From positions 1-26,496 of IMG/VR virus record IMGVR_UViG_3300033146_003124: DNA of 26,496 nt, one strand, 5' to 3'. Positions 1 to 6,935 of the stretch are shown here, in pieces; the stretch's first letter is position 1; each line of letters begins with the position of its first letter. The stretch comes from a virus. The position numbers and the translations under genes are program-made. The notes beneath the pieces are model-generated. The model worked only from the letters and a program-made list of their open reading frames with translations, made no database searches and was not told the origin of the DNA.

Positions 1-1
1 A

Positions 2-61
2 TTGATACTGTGGGTGGCACATTTATTTAGAGATATTGAAGATATTTTAAAAGAAACTTAA
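2..61 (+). CDS. C-terminal end of an unidentified gene (partial)
   Basis: The window opens inside a reading frame whose last 19 codons end LFRDIEDILKET before a TAA at 59-61. Only this tail is visible, so no function can be given. It is supported by tight spacing to the next small gene (28 bp) and by the same strand and composition as its neighbours. It could also be a chance open frame. Confidence 0.35.
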   Translation: MILWVAHLFRDIEDILKET

Positions 62-88
62 AAAATACTTAATTAAAAAACTTATTAA

Positions 89-235
89 ATGAATAAATTC
101 ACAAATCAAGAAATAGCAAATGAAATAATAAAATTAAAACTTCCATTAAAAACAGCAAAGCAAAGAAGAAATGCAAAAATATTTGCTATAGACAATCTAA
201 ATCAAAACTTTGAATTGAAAGAAATAGATGATTAA
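89..235 (+). CDS. Small hypothetical protein, 48 aa
   Basis: A short frame opens at an ATG preceded by AATTAAAA and ends in TAA. The product starts MNKFTNQEIANEIIKLKLP and ends in acidic residues; it is Lys/Asn rich with one predicted helix and no membrane segment. Its last 8 bases overlap the ATG of the next gene, which is the usual packing in this window and the main reason to believe it is translated. Family not recognised. It may be an early regulatory or accessory peptide, but nothing in the sequence proves this. Confidence 0.5.
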   Translation: MNKFTNQEIANEIIKLKLPLKTAKQRRNAKIFAIDNLNQNFELKEIDD

Positions 236-641
236 AATAATAATAATCTTAAATATTTATATAAGTATTTTTCCAGTTTTTGAAATTAAAACTCAAGAAA
301 TATTTGAAAAATTAAATGAAATTAAAAAAACTCAAGATCAAGAAGCTCTACTAAATGCAATAGTAAAAAAAGAAAACTCTAATCCGCTAAAAAATAGATA
401 TGGTTTAATGTGCTGGAATGGAAAACCTAGACATTTATGTATGATGACAGAAGAACAGGCAAGGCAAGAAGTTTTAGCGAGGTTTAAGAGATATGTTTTA
501 AGAAATGGCAATAATCTAACTCTTAGACAAGCAATGCATATCTATGCACCAGCAAATGAAAATAATATAGAATTATATTTACAACAAATTGAAGCTTGGA
601 CAGATCTAAATAGAAATATAAAAATGATTGATATTTTATGA
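228..641 (+). CDS. Secreted/membrane-anchored protein with a P5-like muralytic-type core (tentative)
   Basis: The 137-residue product begins with a very hydrophobic stretch (about residues 3-20), so it is probably a signal peptide or membrane anchor. A Glu/Lys-rich linker follows. The C-terminal half has NRYGLMCWNGKPRHLC, then a segment with EEQARQEVLARFKRY and a YAPANENNIELYLQQI motif. That final pattern (a residue run like 'WAPxxENxTxxYxxxV') is what I associate with phage P5-like virion or lysozyme-like proteins acting on peptidoglycan. The resemblance is from memory and limited. Two cysteines flank the core. The gene overlaps its upstream neighbour by 8 bp and shares an ATGA overlap with the downstream one, so the three are likely co-translated. 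Function is inference; coding status is firm. Confidence 0.65.
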   Translation: MIKIIIILNIYISIFPVFEIKTQEIFEKLNEIKKTQDQEALLNAIVKKENSNPLKNRYGLMCWNGKPRHLCMMTEEQARQEVLARFKRYVLRNGNNLTLRQAMHIYAPANENNIELYLQQIEAWTDLNRNIKMIDIL

Positions 642-784
642 ATGAAATAAAAGACTTTGGAGATTGGTTAGAAGAAACTCAAGACAATAGACCTGATGAT
701 ATCATACAAGCTGAATTGATAGAAGAGATAAGGAAAAGCAAGAAAAGGAAGAAGAGAAAAGGAGGATTGTTTAAAACAAATTAA
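638..784 (+). CDS. Small basic-tailed hypothetical protein, 48 aa
   Basis: The start codon overlaps the previous stop (ATGA), a typical translational-coupling arrangement. The product has an acidic first half (MNEIKDFGDWLEETQDN) and a very basic second half (KSKKRKKRK), so it could bind nucleic acid or an acidic partner. No known family recognised. It is the last gene before the promoter-containing gap, and transcription of the leader genes probably ends or resets after it. Confidence 0.55.
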   Translation: MNEIKDFGDWLEETQDNRPDDIIQAELIEEIRKSKKRKKRKGGLFKTN

Positions 785-806
785 AAAAAAGTAAAGGCGA
801 TTTTAC

Positions 807-835
807 TTGACAACTAATTTTAAAAAAACTACTAT
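807..835 (+). promoter_or_regulatory. Sigma70-type promoter
   Basis: A perfect -35 box TTGACA (807-812) is followed after 17 bp by TACTAT (830-835), with an overlapping TATAAG. Predicted transcription start is about 842. There is no start codon with a sensible frame until 1019, so the immediate product is an untranslated RNA or a long leader. Confidence 0.6.
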
Positions 836-841
836 AAGAAT

Positions 842-957
842 ACCTAAGTTTCTTCTGTCCGTCTTTGTTTTATTAATTGTTTTATCTTGGTTAAGCATAC
901 GGGAGGCAGAATAGATAAGAAAGAAAATATATTAATTTATTCTTATTAGTGGTTTTT
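842..957 (+). ncRNA. Candidate structured RNA or long leader upstream of terminase
   Basis: This stretch contains no gene but has its own promoter and two foldable elements. In the first, TTCTG (853-857) pairs with CAGAA (907-911) and CCGT (859-862) with ACGG (899-902), separated by a small internal loop and closing a loop of about 36 nt. In the second, ATAAGAA (915-921) pairs with TTCTTAT (940-946), followed shortly by TTTTT (953-957). The first stem is locally GC-richer than its surroundings. It could be an sRNA, a leader, or part of a packaging (cos/pac) site, since terminase is next. No known RNA family recognised. Confidence 0.35.
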
Positions 958-981
958 GTAATTTGAAAAATTTTATATAAC

Positions 982-1010
982 TTGACAATTCAAGTAAATA
1001 TTTGTTAATT
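982..1010 (+). promoter_or_regulatory. Sigma70-type promoter, apparently leaderless
   Basis: TTGACA (982-987), 17 bp, then TTAATT (1005-1010). The predicted transcription start falls at about 1017-1019, on the ATG of the following small gene, so its mRNA would have no leader. It probably also drives terminase, portal and the downstream head genes, since no terminator is seen before them. Confidence 0.55.
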
Positions 1011-1018
1011 TCTTTTTA

Positions 1019-1159
1019 ATGGCAAAGTTAAAAAAAGCTAAAAGTTATATCCAATATTTAGAAGAGAATAAAAAAAATAAAATCAATGATCATTTACAAG
1101 AGTTAGATTTAAACAAAGTAGAATCTAATTTTAAATACATGAAAAAGCACTACAGATAA
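1019..1159 (+). CDS. Small basic hypothetical protein, 46 aa
   Basis: The ATG lies 8 bp after a -10-like TTAATT, so it is probably translated from a leaderless transcript. The product starts MAKLKKAKSYIQYLEENKK and ends KKHYR; it is rich in Lys, likely helical, with no membrane segment. It precedes the small terminase gene by 44 bp in the same direction. A small DNA-binding or packaging accessory role would fit the position, but no family is recognised. Confidence 0.55.
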   Translation: MAKLKKAKSYIQYLEENKKNKINDHLQELDLNKVESNFKYMKKHYR

Positions 1160-1203
1160 ATAGAAACTTCGCAATCGCTATATATATAAGATAAAAAAAG
1201 ATT

Positions 1204-1653
1204 ATGTCAAAGCCAAAGAATAAGCCAAAAAAGAAGGTAGATAAAAAGCAACGATTTGTAGCACCAAAAGGCAATACATATAATAGAAAATATAAAACAG
1301 ATAAAGAAGTTAGAGGAATGTTCGATAGATATCTAGATCATATTAGAGGCGGATTATCAAAATCTTGCTTTCCAGAATGTGATAATGAAACAGTTTTATT
1401 CTATCTAACAAAGTTCCCAGAGATTTGTAAAAAAGAGGAAATAGAACAAGCAATGAGAGAACAAAGGAAATTATGGGAAGGGATAGGACTAAAAGGAACA
1501 ATTGGAAAAATACCATATTTTAATGCTCAATCTTGGAAATTTAACATGATGAACAGATTTAAAAAGGAATGGGGAGAAAGTCAAAAAATAGAAGTTAATA
1601 CAGACCCTTTTTTATTGGCAATAAATAAAAATGTTAGACCAGAAGACGATTAA
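1204..1653 (+). CDS. Probable terminase small subunit (TerS)
   Basis: The small terminase subunit recognises packaging sites on phage DNA and hands it to the large subunit motor. This 149-residue protein has a strongly basic N-terminus (residues 2-17), a helical core with EEIEQAMREQRKLWEGIG, and a C-terminal YFNAQSWKFNMMNRFKKEWG segment. That last motif resembles the family of DNA-packaging small subunits where it precedes a short acidic tail. Position immediately before, and overlapping by 23 bp with, the large terminase supports the call strongly. An AAGATAAA element sits 8 nt before the ATG, a variant of the start motif seen elsewhere in this window. Identity of the subfamily is uncertain. 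Confidence 0.75.
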   Translation: MSKPKNKPKKKVDKKQRFVAPKGNTYNRKYKTDKEVRGMFDRYLDHIRGGLSKSCFPECDNETVLFYLTKFPEICKKEEIEQAMREQRKLWEGIGLKGTIGKIPYFNAQSWKFNMMNRFKKEWGESQKIEVNTDPFLLAINKNVRPEDD

Positions 1654-3145
1654 ATTTATTGAAAGCGGTAAAAATGAAGCTTTCAAAAAATTATCTAATG
1701 TCTTTGAGGATTTTTGTTTAATATATTTTGATTTTCAAATAACAAAGGAACAAAAATTATCATCTCAAGTTTTATTCAAAAGAGTTTTTGCACGAAAAAA
1801 TCACACAGTTATTTTTAATTGGGTAAGGCAATATGGAAAATCAGAACTTATTTGTTTAATTCTTATTTTTCTTGCTAGAGTTTTTCCTTTATTTTTCAAC
1901 GAAAATTATAAAGTTTGTTTTACAGCTCCAGAAAAAAATACTTCTAGTGAAATATTTTTGAAGATTAAAAATAAATTAAATGAATTAAAAACTAGATACC
2001 CTGATACTTGGGGCGGTGAAATATCAAATGATAGAGCAACTTTGCATAATGGCTCTACTTTTATCCAGTTTGGAATTTATAAAGGATATGCAACAAAAGA
2101 AACACAAAAAAGCACAAAAGAGGGAAGAACATTCAATATCATTATAAGAGATGAAGCACATCTAGGAGATGACTACATCTACAGAGACCAATTGCTACCC
2201 GCATTATCTACAACTGGTGGAATAGATGTTTTAATTTCTACTGGTGGCTTTAGAAATTGTTTAGCAAAAGAAAAAATAGAAAGTGCAAAAAATGGAAGTA
2301 ATATAGAAAATATATATTGGAATGAAGACAATACTCTTTTTTATATGGACTATGTAAAGGCAAAAATATCAGCACAAGAGGAATATGAGAGAACAAAAAA
2401 TGAAAGGTGGATAAGGTGGATAGATTTTCAAGAAAAATACATAAAAGATAACGGAATAAGTTCAGATGAAGTTCAAAAAAATCTTTATCTTAAATGGTTA
2501 GTAAACTTCGGAAACTTTATACCTTGGGAAGATTTAATAAAATTAAGAAGAGAAAAAGAAGAATTTAACACAGATATTTGTGATGTAGGTATAGATTGGG
2601 GTAAGTCAAATGATGAAACATATGCAGTTATAACAGACTATGAGTTTAATGTAAGAGATATAGAAGTATTTAAAGGAGATTATATAAATAAGCAATGTCC
2701 AGATATAGCAGAATGGATAAAAGAAAAAAGAAAAACACTCAAAATCAAAAGAGTTTTTTCAGATAGTACAGGAGTTGGTGATCCCGTCATCTCAAGTTTG
2801 AAAGTAGAATTTAGAAAAAAGGGATTTGTATTACTAGTAAAAAGAATTGTTTTTACAGCTCAAAGTAAAAATCTTCTAGCTAGAAAAGGCCAAAAAGTAA
2901 TGTTCGCAGAAAAAGAAAAAGAAAGATTAAGCTATCCAGCAAACCATAAATTTACAAACAAATTCGAAAAACAATTTAGAAAGTTAATCAAAACTACTAG
3001 AGAAAGAGACGGATTAATAAGCTATTCACATCCAAATGAGCCAAATATACACGATGATATTCCAGATTCAACATTACTTTCTATCTTTGGGACAGCGAAA
3101 ATTAAAAAAACAAGAAACTTTGAAACAAAACCTAGCGAGTTTTAG
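1631..3145 (+). CDS. terL: Terminase large subunit (TerL), ATPase and nuclease
   Basis: This 504-residue protein is the packaging motor that pumps DNA into the prohead and cuts it. The ATPase domain shows a Walker A variant WVRQYGKSE (residues 64-72, K70) and Walker B with DEAH (IIRDEAHLGDD, D174/E175). The C-terminal RNase H-like nuclease domain has its acidic residues in place: D322 in DVGIDWGKS, D378 in FSDSTGVGDP and the NIHDD motif at 473-476. Length is normal for the family and all key residues are present, so it looks functional. It overlaps the small subunit by 23 bp and is followed 45 bp later by the portal gene. No frameshift or intron seen. Confidence 0.96.
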   Translation: MLDQKTIKFIESGKNEAFKKLSNVFEDFCLIYFDFQITKEQKLSSQVLFKRVFARKNHTVIFNWVRQYGKSELICLILIFLARVFPLFFNENYKVCFTAPEKNTSSEIFLKIKNKLNELKTRYPDTWGGEISNDRATLHNGSTFIQFGIYKGYATKETQKSTKEGRTFNIIIRDEAHLGDDYIYRDQLLPALSTTGGIDVLISTGGFRNCLAKEKIESAKNGSNIENIYWNEDNTLFYMDYVKAKISAQEEYERTKNERWIRWIDFQEKYIKDNGISSDEVQKNLYLKWLVNFGNFIPWEDLIKLRREKEEFNTDICDVGIDWGKSNDETYAVITDYEFNVRDIEVFKGDYINKQCPDIAEWIKEKRKTLKIKRVFSDSTGVGDPVISSLKVEFRKKGFVLLVKRIVFTAQSKNLLARKGQKVMFAEKEKERLSYPANHKFTNKFEKQFRKLIKTTRERDGLISYSHPNEPNIHDDIPDSTLLSIFGTAKIKKTRNFETKPSEF

Positions 3146-3190
3146 CGGAAAAAATTGTAAAATGTAAATAAATAAAGTAATTTAAACAAA

Positions 3191-4600
3191 ATGAAAATCA
3201 TAAATAATTTAAATTTTCCAAAGGCAGAGGAAACAGCAAGAGCAAAAAACATAGAAAATAACTATTCTTTATTTCTAGGAGAATACAACAAAATTCTAAA
3301 ATTTCTTGGAGAAGTAGCAGAAAAAAATAAATATTATCAAGATAAATCAGTCAAAAATAAAATAGAAGTAGTTTTAAATTATACGAGGTTAATAAGTAGA
3401 AATTTTGCGGATTTAATGTTTTTAGAAAATCCACAAATAAAAGTAGAAGATGAAAAAGCACAACAAGAACTAGATGACTTCTTGGACCGAGCAAATGGAA
3501 GTGGTAATTTTTATGATTTACTTTATAAATCAGCAATAACTCAAAGTTATGCTGGTTTTACATGCTTTGAAGCTTATAAGGAAGACAACGAAGTGAAAGT
3601 ACAGGAGATAATACCTTCAAGAGTTTTTCCTCAATTCGCCAATGGTAAAGACACACCAGAAGAGATAATAATATCTTGGATAGTAAATATTCCAGAAAAT
3701 AACAGAGATAAATTCTATTATTTTATGCGAAAACATACAGTAGGATTAATAAAATATGAATTGTACTCGATCAAGGCAAATGGAAGCATCGGTGAAAAAG
3801 TAAGTATAAAAAAATATAGCGAAGATTTACCAGAAGAAGAAAAAACAGGTCTTGACATTATGCCTGTTTGGTTTGTAAATAACTATTCTACAAGTAGAGA
3901 TTTTTTCGGATATTCAGACTATGAAGACATAAAAAGCCCTATCAAAGAACTTTGCAGAAGCTTATCACAGATAGCAACACAACTAGAAAAACACGCAAAT
4001 GCAAAAATTGCCGTGCCAGTCGGAACACTAGATGAAAATGGAGAAGTACAAAATAAAAATATGGAAGTTTTTGAAGTCGATTCAATGGAAAACGGAAATT
4101 TTATGATACCCGAATATATAGAGCCAAAAAATCCATTAATCGAACAAGCTTTTAAAAATATCAATCTAATGAATGAAGCAATAGCTAGATTATCTCAACA
4201 AGATAAAATGTCTTTTGGATTAGATGCAAAGGGAGGAGCTGAAAAAGTAGGGGCTTTACTACTTAGAATGTATCCAATGCTAATAGCAACAAAGAGGAAA
4301 TTAAAAGGATACACAAACTTCATTAAGACTTTTTTATCTTTTGCTATGCAATGGGAAGGGGTAGAAATACAAAAAAAAGATATAAGCATAAGTTATCACA
4401 ATGGACTTCCTCAAGATGTCTTAGAGCAAACTACTATTGAAGCAGAGAGGATAAAATACGGCATACAAACCAAAGGAGATGCAATCAGAAATTTAGATAA
4501 AATAAGTGGTGATGCTTTAACAAATAAATTAGAAGAAATAAAACTAGAAGCACAACAAGAACAAAGTGCAATTTTCGGAACACCGCAAATAAAACTTTAA
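3191..4600 (+). CDS. Portal protein (SPP1 gp6-like family)
   Basis: The portal forms the ring at the capsid vertex through which DNA enters and to which the tail attaches. This 469-residue protein has the expected size and the typical early segment NYTRLISRNFADLMFLENPQ (residues 58-77), then PSRVFPQF and a central INLMNEAIARLSQQDKMSFG stretch, and an acidic/Gln-rich helical C-terminus. These features match the SPP1 gp6-like portal family as I know it. Gene order (after TerL) confirms it. An AATTTAAA element lies 4 nt before the ATG, a shorter spacing than elsewhere. The next gene starts directly after the stop codon. Confidence 0.92.
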   Translation: MKIINNLNFPKAEETARAKNIENNYSLFLGEYNKILKFLGEVAEKNKYYQDKSVKNKIEVVLNYTRLISRNFADLMFLENPQIKVEDEKAQQELDDFLDRANGSGNFYDLLYKSAITQSYAGFTCFEAYKEDNEVKVQEIIPSRVFPQFANGKDTPEEIIISWIVNIPENNRDKFYYFMRKHTVGLIKYELYSIKANGSIGEKVSIKKYSEDLPEEEKTGLDIMPVWFVNNYSTSRDFFGYSDYEDIKSPIKELCRSLSQIATQLEKHANAKIAVPVGTLDENGEVQNKNMEVFEVDSMENGNFMIPEYIEPKNPLIEQAFKNINLMNEAIARLSQQDKMSFGLDAKGGAEKVGALLLRMYPMLIATKRKLKGYTNFIKTFLSFAMQWEGVEIQKKDISISYHNGLPQDVLEQTTIEAERIKYGIQTKGDAIRNLDKISGDALTNKLEEIKLEAQQEQSAIFGTPQIKL

Positions 4601-5101
4601 ATGAAAATAGAAAACATAGAAATTGATAAACTAAAACCTTATAAAAGAAATGCGAGAATCCATTCAAAAAAACAAATAGATTTGTTAGCTCAAAATATAG
4701 TTAAATTTGGATTTACAACACCAGTTTTAATTGATGAAAAAAATAATATCATAGCAGGACACGGGAGATTAGAAGCTATGAAGCAACTCAAAGGTAAAAA
4801 TATACCTTGTGTTAGAATGGAAAATCTAACTAAAGAAGAGGTAAGAGCTTTGAGATTAGCAGATAATAAAATAGCAGAAATGGGAGAGTGGGATCTCGAT
4901 TTAGCTATAGAAGAAATAAAAGGATTAAATGATGATTTGATAGGTTTAAGTGGATTTGATTTAGAGAAAATCTCTAAAATTGCAGAAGTAGAAGAAATTG
5001 ATTTTGATAACATAAAAGGAAATGAAGAAAGAGAAAAGCAATTCAAAGAAGAGCTTATAAATTGTCCTCATTGTAATAAATCTTTTAAAATACAAATTTA
5101 A
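4601..5101 (+). CDS. ParB/sulfiredoxin-fold domain protein (ParB-like)
   Basis: The 166-residue product begins with a ParB N-terminal-like domain (residues 5-110): KLKPYKRNARIH, GFTTPVLID, and the diagnostic GHGR motif (G53-R56) in AGHGRLEAM, followed by VRALRLADNKIAEMGEWD. In phages this domain is commonly fused or adjacent to DNA methyltransferases, where it is thought to bind DNA or nucleotide cofactors; it is not expected to segregate plasmids. The C-terminus ends in CPHCNKSFKI (C155, C158), half of a zinc knuckle. It starts right after the portal stop and is followed after 2 bp by an adenine methylase, so the two probably work together on DNA modification. A serine-kinase-like or nuclease role cannot be excluded. 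Confidence 0.87.
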   Translation: MKIENIEIDKLKPYKRNARIHSKKQIDLLAQNIVKFGFTTPVLIDEKNNIIAGHGRLEAMKQLKGKNIPCVRMENLTKEEVRALRLADNKIAEMGEWDLDLAIEEIKGLNDDLIGLSGFDLEKISKIAEVEEIDFDNIKGNEEREKQFKEELINCPHCNKSFKIQI

Positions 5102-5103
5102 AA

Positions 5104-5991
5104 ATGCCACTACCTTATTTAGGAAGTAAAAGAAAATCAGCTGGTAAAATATATCAAGCAATCAAAAATCTAAATCCAAAATCAACTAAATTAGTTGATT
5201 TGCTTTGTGGTGGTTTTGCTATTTCAGAATATTTTTTAAAAAATGGATGGAGTGTTTTAGCAAATGATAAAAACAAATATATAATAGCAATTTTAGAACA
5301 AACAATTTTAAAAGATTTAGATATAAATAAATGTTTAGAATTTGTTAGCAGAGAAAAATTTTTTGATGTCATTAATAACCCTCAAAAATATGAGAACTGG
5401 TATGTAGGATATGTTTTATCTTGCTGGAGCTTTGGAAATAATCAAAAAGGTTATTTATTTGGTAAAACAGTAGAAAAACATAAAAAAGCTGGACATGAAT
5501 TAGTTATAAATAAAAACCCTGAATTAATTAAAAAATTAATTCCGAATATGCCTCAAAAATATTTAGATGGAATTTTAAAGCAAGACAACTGGCACAAAAG
5601 AAGAATAGCACTTTTAAAAGTATGTAAATATTTGAAAACTAGAAAATTTGAACTACAACAACTAGAACGACTAGAACGACTAGAACGACTAGAACAACTA
5701 GAACAACTGGCATTTTCTTCTTTAGATTATAAGGAGGTTAAAATCTCTAAGAACGATGTTATATATTGTGACCCTCCATATGAAAAAACAGCAGAATACA
5801 AAGAAAGTGTAAATTATAAAGAGTTTTGGAACTGGTGCAGAGAAAAATCAAAAACAAATAATGTATATATAAGTGAATATAATGCCCCAAAAGATTTTAG
5901 AAAAATTTTAAGCTTTGAACAAAAATCAAGTTTATGCGGAGGCACAAACCAAGACCAGCCAAACGAATGTTTATTTACTTTTGATAAATGA
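5104..5991 (+). CDS. DNA adenine methyltransferase, D12 class (Dam-like)
   Basis: The 295-residue enzyme should transfer a methyl group from S-adenosylmethionine to N6 of adenine. Residues 2-12 (PLPYLGSKRKS) form the N-terminal motif of the D12 class, residues around 31-40 (LVDLLCGGF) the SAM-binding loop, and DPPY at 223-226 the catalytic motif, followed by YKEFWNWCREKS and ISEYNAP. Between these lies an unusual Leu-Glu-Arg/Gln repeat (residues 184-201) encoded by a 9-bp tandem array. Likely role: protecting phage DNA from host restriction, or modifying packaging or replication sites; no partner endonuclease is visible. It follows the ParB-like gene by 2 bp and its TGA overlaps the next ATG. 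Confidence 0.93.
   Translation: MPLPYLGSKRKSAGKIYQAIKNLNPKSTKLVDLLCGGFAISEYFLKNGWSVLANDKNKYIIAILEQTILKDLDINKCLEFVSREKFFDVINNPQKYENWYVGYVLSCWSFGNNQKGYLFGKTVEKHKKAGHELVINKNPELIKKLIPNMPQKYLDGILKQDNWHKRRIALLKVCKYLKTRKFELQQLERLERLERLEQLEQLAFSSLDYKEVKISKNDVIYCDPPYEKTAEYKESVNYKEFWNWCREKSKTNNVYISEYNAPKDFRKILSFEQKSSLCGGTNQDQPNECLFTFDK
5653..5706 (+). repeat. In-frame 9-bp tandem repeat inside the methylase gene
   Basis: Six 9-bp units: CTACAACAA, three CTAGAACGA and two CTAGAACAA, followed by a degenerate CTGGCA. Each encodes Leu-Gln/Glu-Arg/Gln. The three central units are base-identical, which suggests recent unit duplication rather than protein-level selection alone. Because the unit is three codons, gain or loss changes protein length without breaking the frame. 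Confidence 0.95.
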
Positions 5992-6233
5992 TTTTCTTTC
6001 TAGCAACTCCCTTATTATTACTTTCTGGAATACCGCAAATAATAAAACTGATTAAATCTAAAAAATCAGATGATATTTCTTTATTCACTTATGTTCTAAC
6101 TTATTTTGCTATAACTTTAATTTTAATTAAGTCAATTTTAGAAAATCAAATTGAAATAGCTTTGGCAAATTCAATGAGTTTTATAACGCTATCAATAAAT
6201 ATTTATCTTATTATTAAATTTAGATTAAAATAG
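5988..6233 (+). CDS. SemiSWEET / PQ-loop family small membrane transporter
   Basis: The 81-residue product is almost all membrane: three predicted helices at about 2-21, 30-50 and 54-77. It carries the PQ-loop signature SGIPQIIKLIKSKKSDDIS (P16-Q17 at the end of helix 1) and a conserved Asn (N60) in ALANSMSFITLSINIYLI, as in bacterial SemiSWEETs, which dimerise to move sugars across the inner membrane. Length matches a single SemiSWEET half. The ATG overlaps the methylase stop (ATGA), so it is part of the phage operon rather than a stray fragment. A sugar substrate is inference; it could instead act as a membrane-altering protein after infection. I know of no standard role for this family in a phage head module. 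Confidence 0.75.
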   Translation: MIFFLATPLLLLSGIPQIIKLIKSKKSDDISLFTYVLTYFAITLILIKSILENQIEIALANSMSFITLSINIYLIIKFRLK

Positions 6234-6237
6234 ATTT

Positions 6238-6693
6238 ATGAAAGATATAATTATATATGATGATTTTGATTTAAATATTAAAGAAGATATTTTTTATTTT
6301 TCAAAATTTCATTTTTTAATGATTTTATTAAAAATTTATGAAGATTATAAACAAGAAAAATTAGATATTTATACTTATAGTATTTCAGCTAAAGATTATT
6401 TTTTATTAAAAAATAATATTAAAAATTTAAAAGTTTGTGCAGATGAAACAATGAAATTTTATAGAAAAAATAGAAATTTTGCTTTTTTTTTAAAAGAAAT
6501 AAGATTTGCAAAAATCCATATTAAAACATATATATTTGATGATATGGTTATTTTTTCTTCTGCTAATGTAAGTTCAAAAAATAAAACAGAATTCTTTTTT
6601 TTAAAAAAAATTTGTAAAAAAACAAGAAAAAATTTAATTTCTAATATAGAAAAAACTTTGCTAAGAAGAAAAAGAAGAAAAATAGATTTATGA
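6238..6693 (+). CDS. Phospholipase D-fold protein with a single HKD motif
   Basis: The 151-residue protein carries one full HKD signature near the middle to C-terminal part: H94-x-K96-x4-D101-x6-S108-x-N110, read as HIKTYIFDDMVIFSSANVSS. This is the catalytic pattern of the phospholipase D superfamily (HxKx4Dx6GSxN, with Ser for Gly at 107). Single-HKD members work as homodimers and include nucleases (Nuc, BfiI) as well as lipid enzymes. The C-terminus is very basic (KKTRKN, LLRRKRRK), favouring a nucleic-acid or membrane-surface substrate. Composition is extremely AT-rich even for this genome, which hints at separate acquisition. An AGATTAAA element is 8 nt before the ATG. Reaction and target are not known. 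Confidence 0.75.
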   Translation: MKDIIIYDDFDLNIKEDIFYFSKFHFLMILLKIYEDYKQEKLDIYTYSISAKDYFLLKNNIKNLKVCADETMKFYRKNRNFAFFLKEIRFAKIHIKTYIFDDMVIFSSANVSSKNKTEFFFLKKICKKTRKNLISNIEKTLLRRKRRKIDL

Positions 6694-6896
6694 AAATCTA
6701 CAATATAGGAGGGAAAAATCCTATAAATAAAATCAAAAAGAAGCATGAGAAAGTAAATAAATTTATTGAAGATAAAAGAGAAATTATAGATTATTGGAAG
6801 TTTAGAATTTTGCTTGGATTTATATTTTGTCTCTTGAGTGGCTTTTTTGTATTTTCAACAACTTTTGCATTTAAATTTGTTTTATGGATATTTTGA
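6690..6896 (+). CDS. Small membrane protein, 68 aa
   Basis: Starts in an ATGA overlap with the preceding gene. The first 35 residues are hydrophilic and basic (NPINKIKKKHEKVNKF), the rest is hydrophobic (residues about 40-67: FRILLGFIFCLLSGFFVF then a second short hydrophobic run), so one or two membrane helices with a cytoplasmic N-terminus are likely by the positive-inside rule. No family recognised. Small phage membrane proteins in such positions are often superinfection-exclusion or lysis-timing factors, but nothing specific supports either here. Confidence 0.6.
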   Translation: MKIYNIGGKNPINKIKKKHEKVNKFIEDKREIIDYWKFRILLGFIFCLLSGFFVFSTTFAFKFVLWIF

Positions 6897-6935
6897 TAAT
6901 TTGTGATCACGAAGAATTTAAAACATACTCAACTT

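Noticed and set aside
5653-5706. CRISPR-like array
   Set aside because: Units are 9 bp and directly adjacent with no spacers, and they are in frame within a gene.
5731-5737. AAGGAGG, a perfect Shine-Dalgarno-like string
   Set aside because: It lies in the middle of the methylase gene with no start codon at a useful distance; codons read Lys-Glu-Val in frame.
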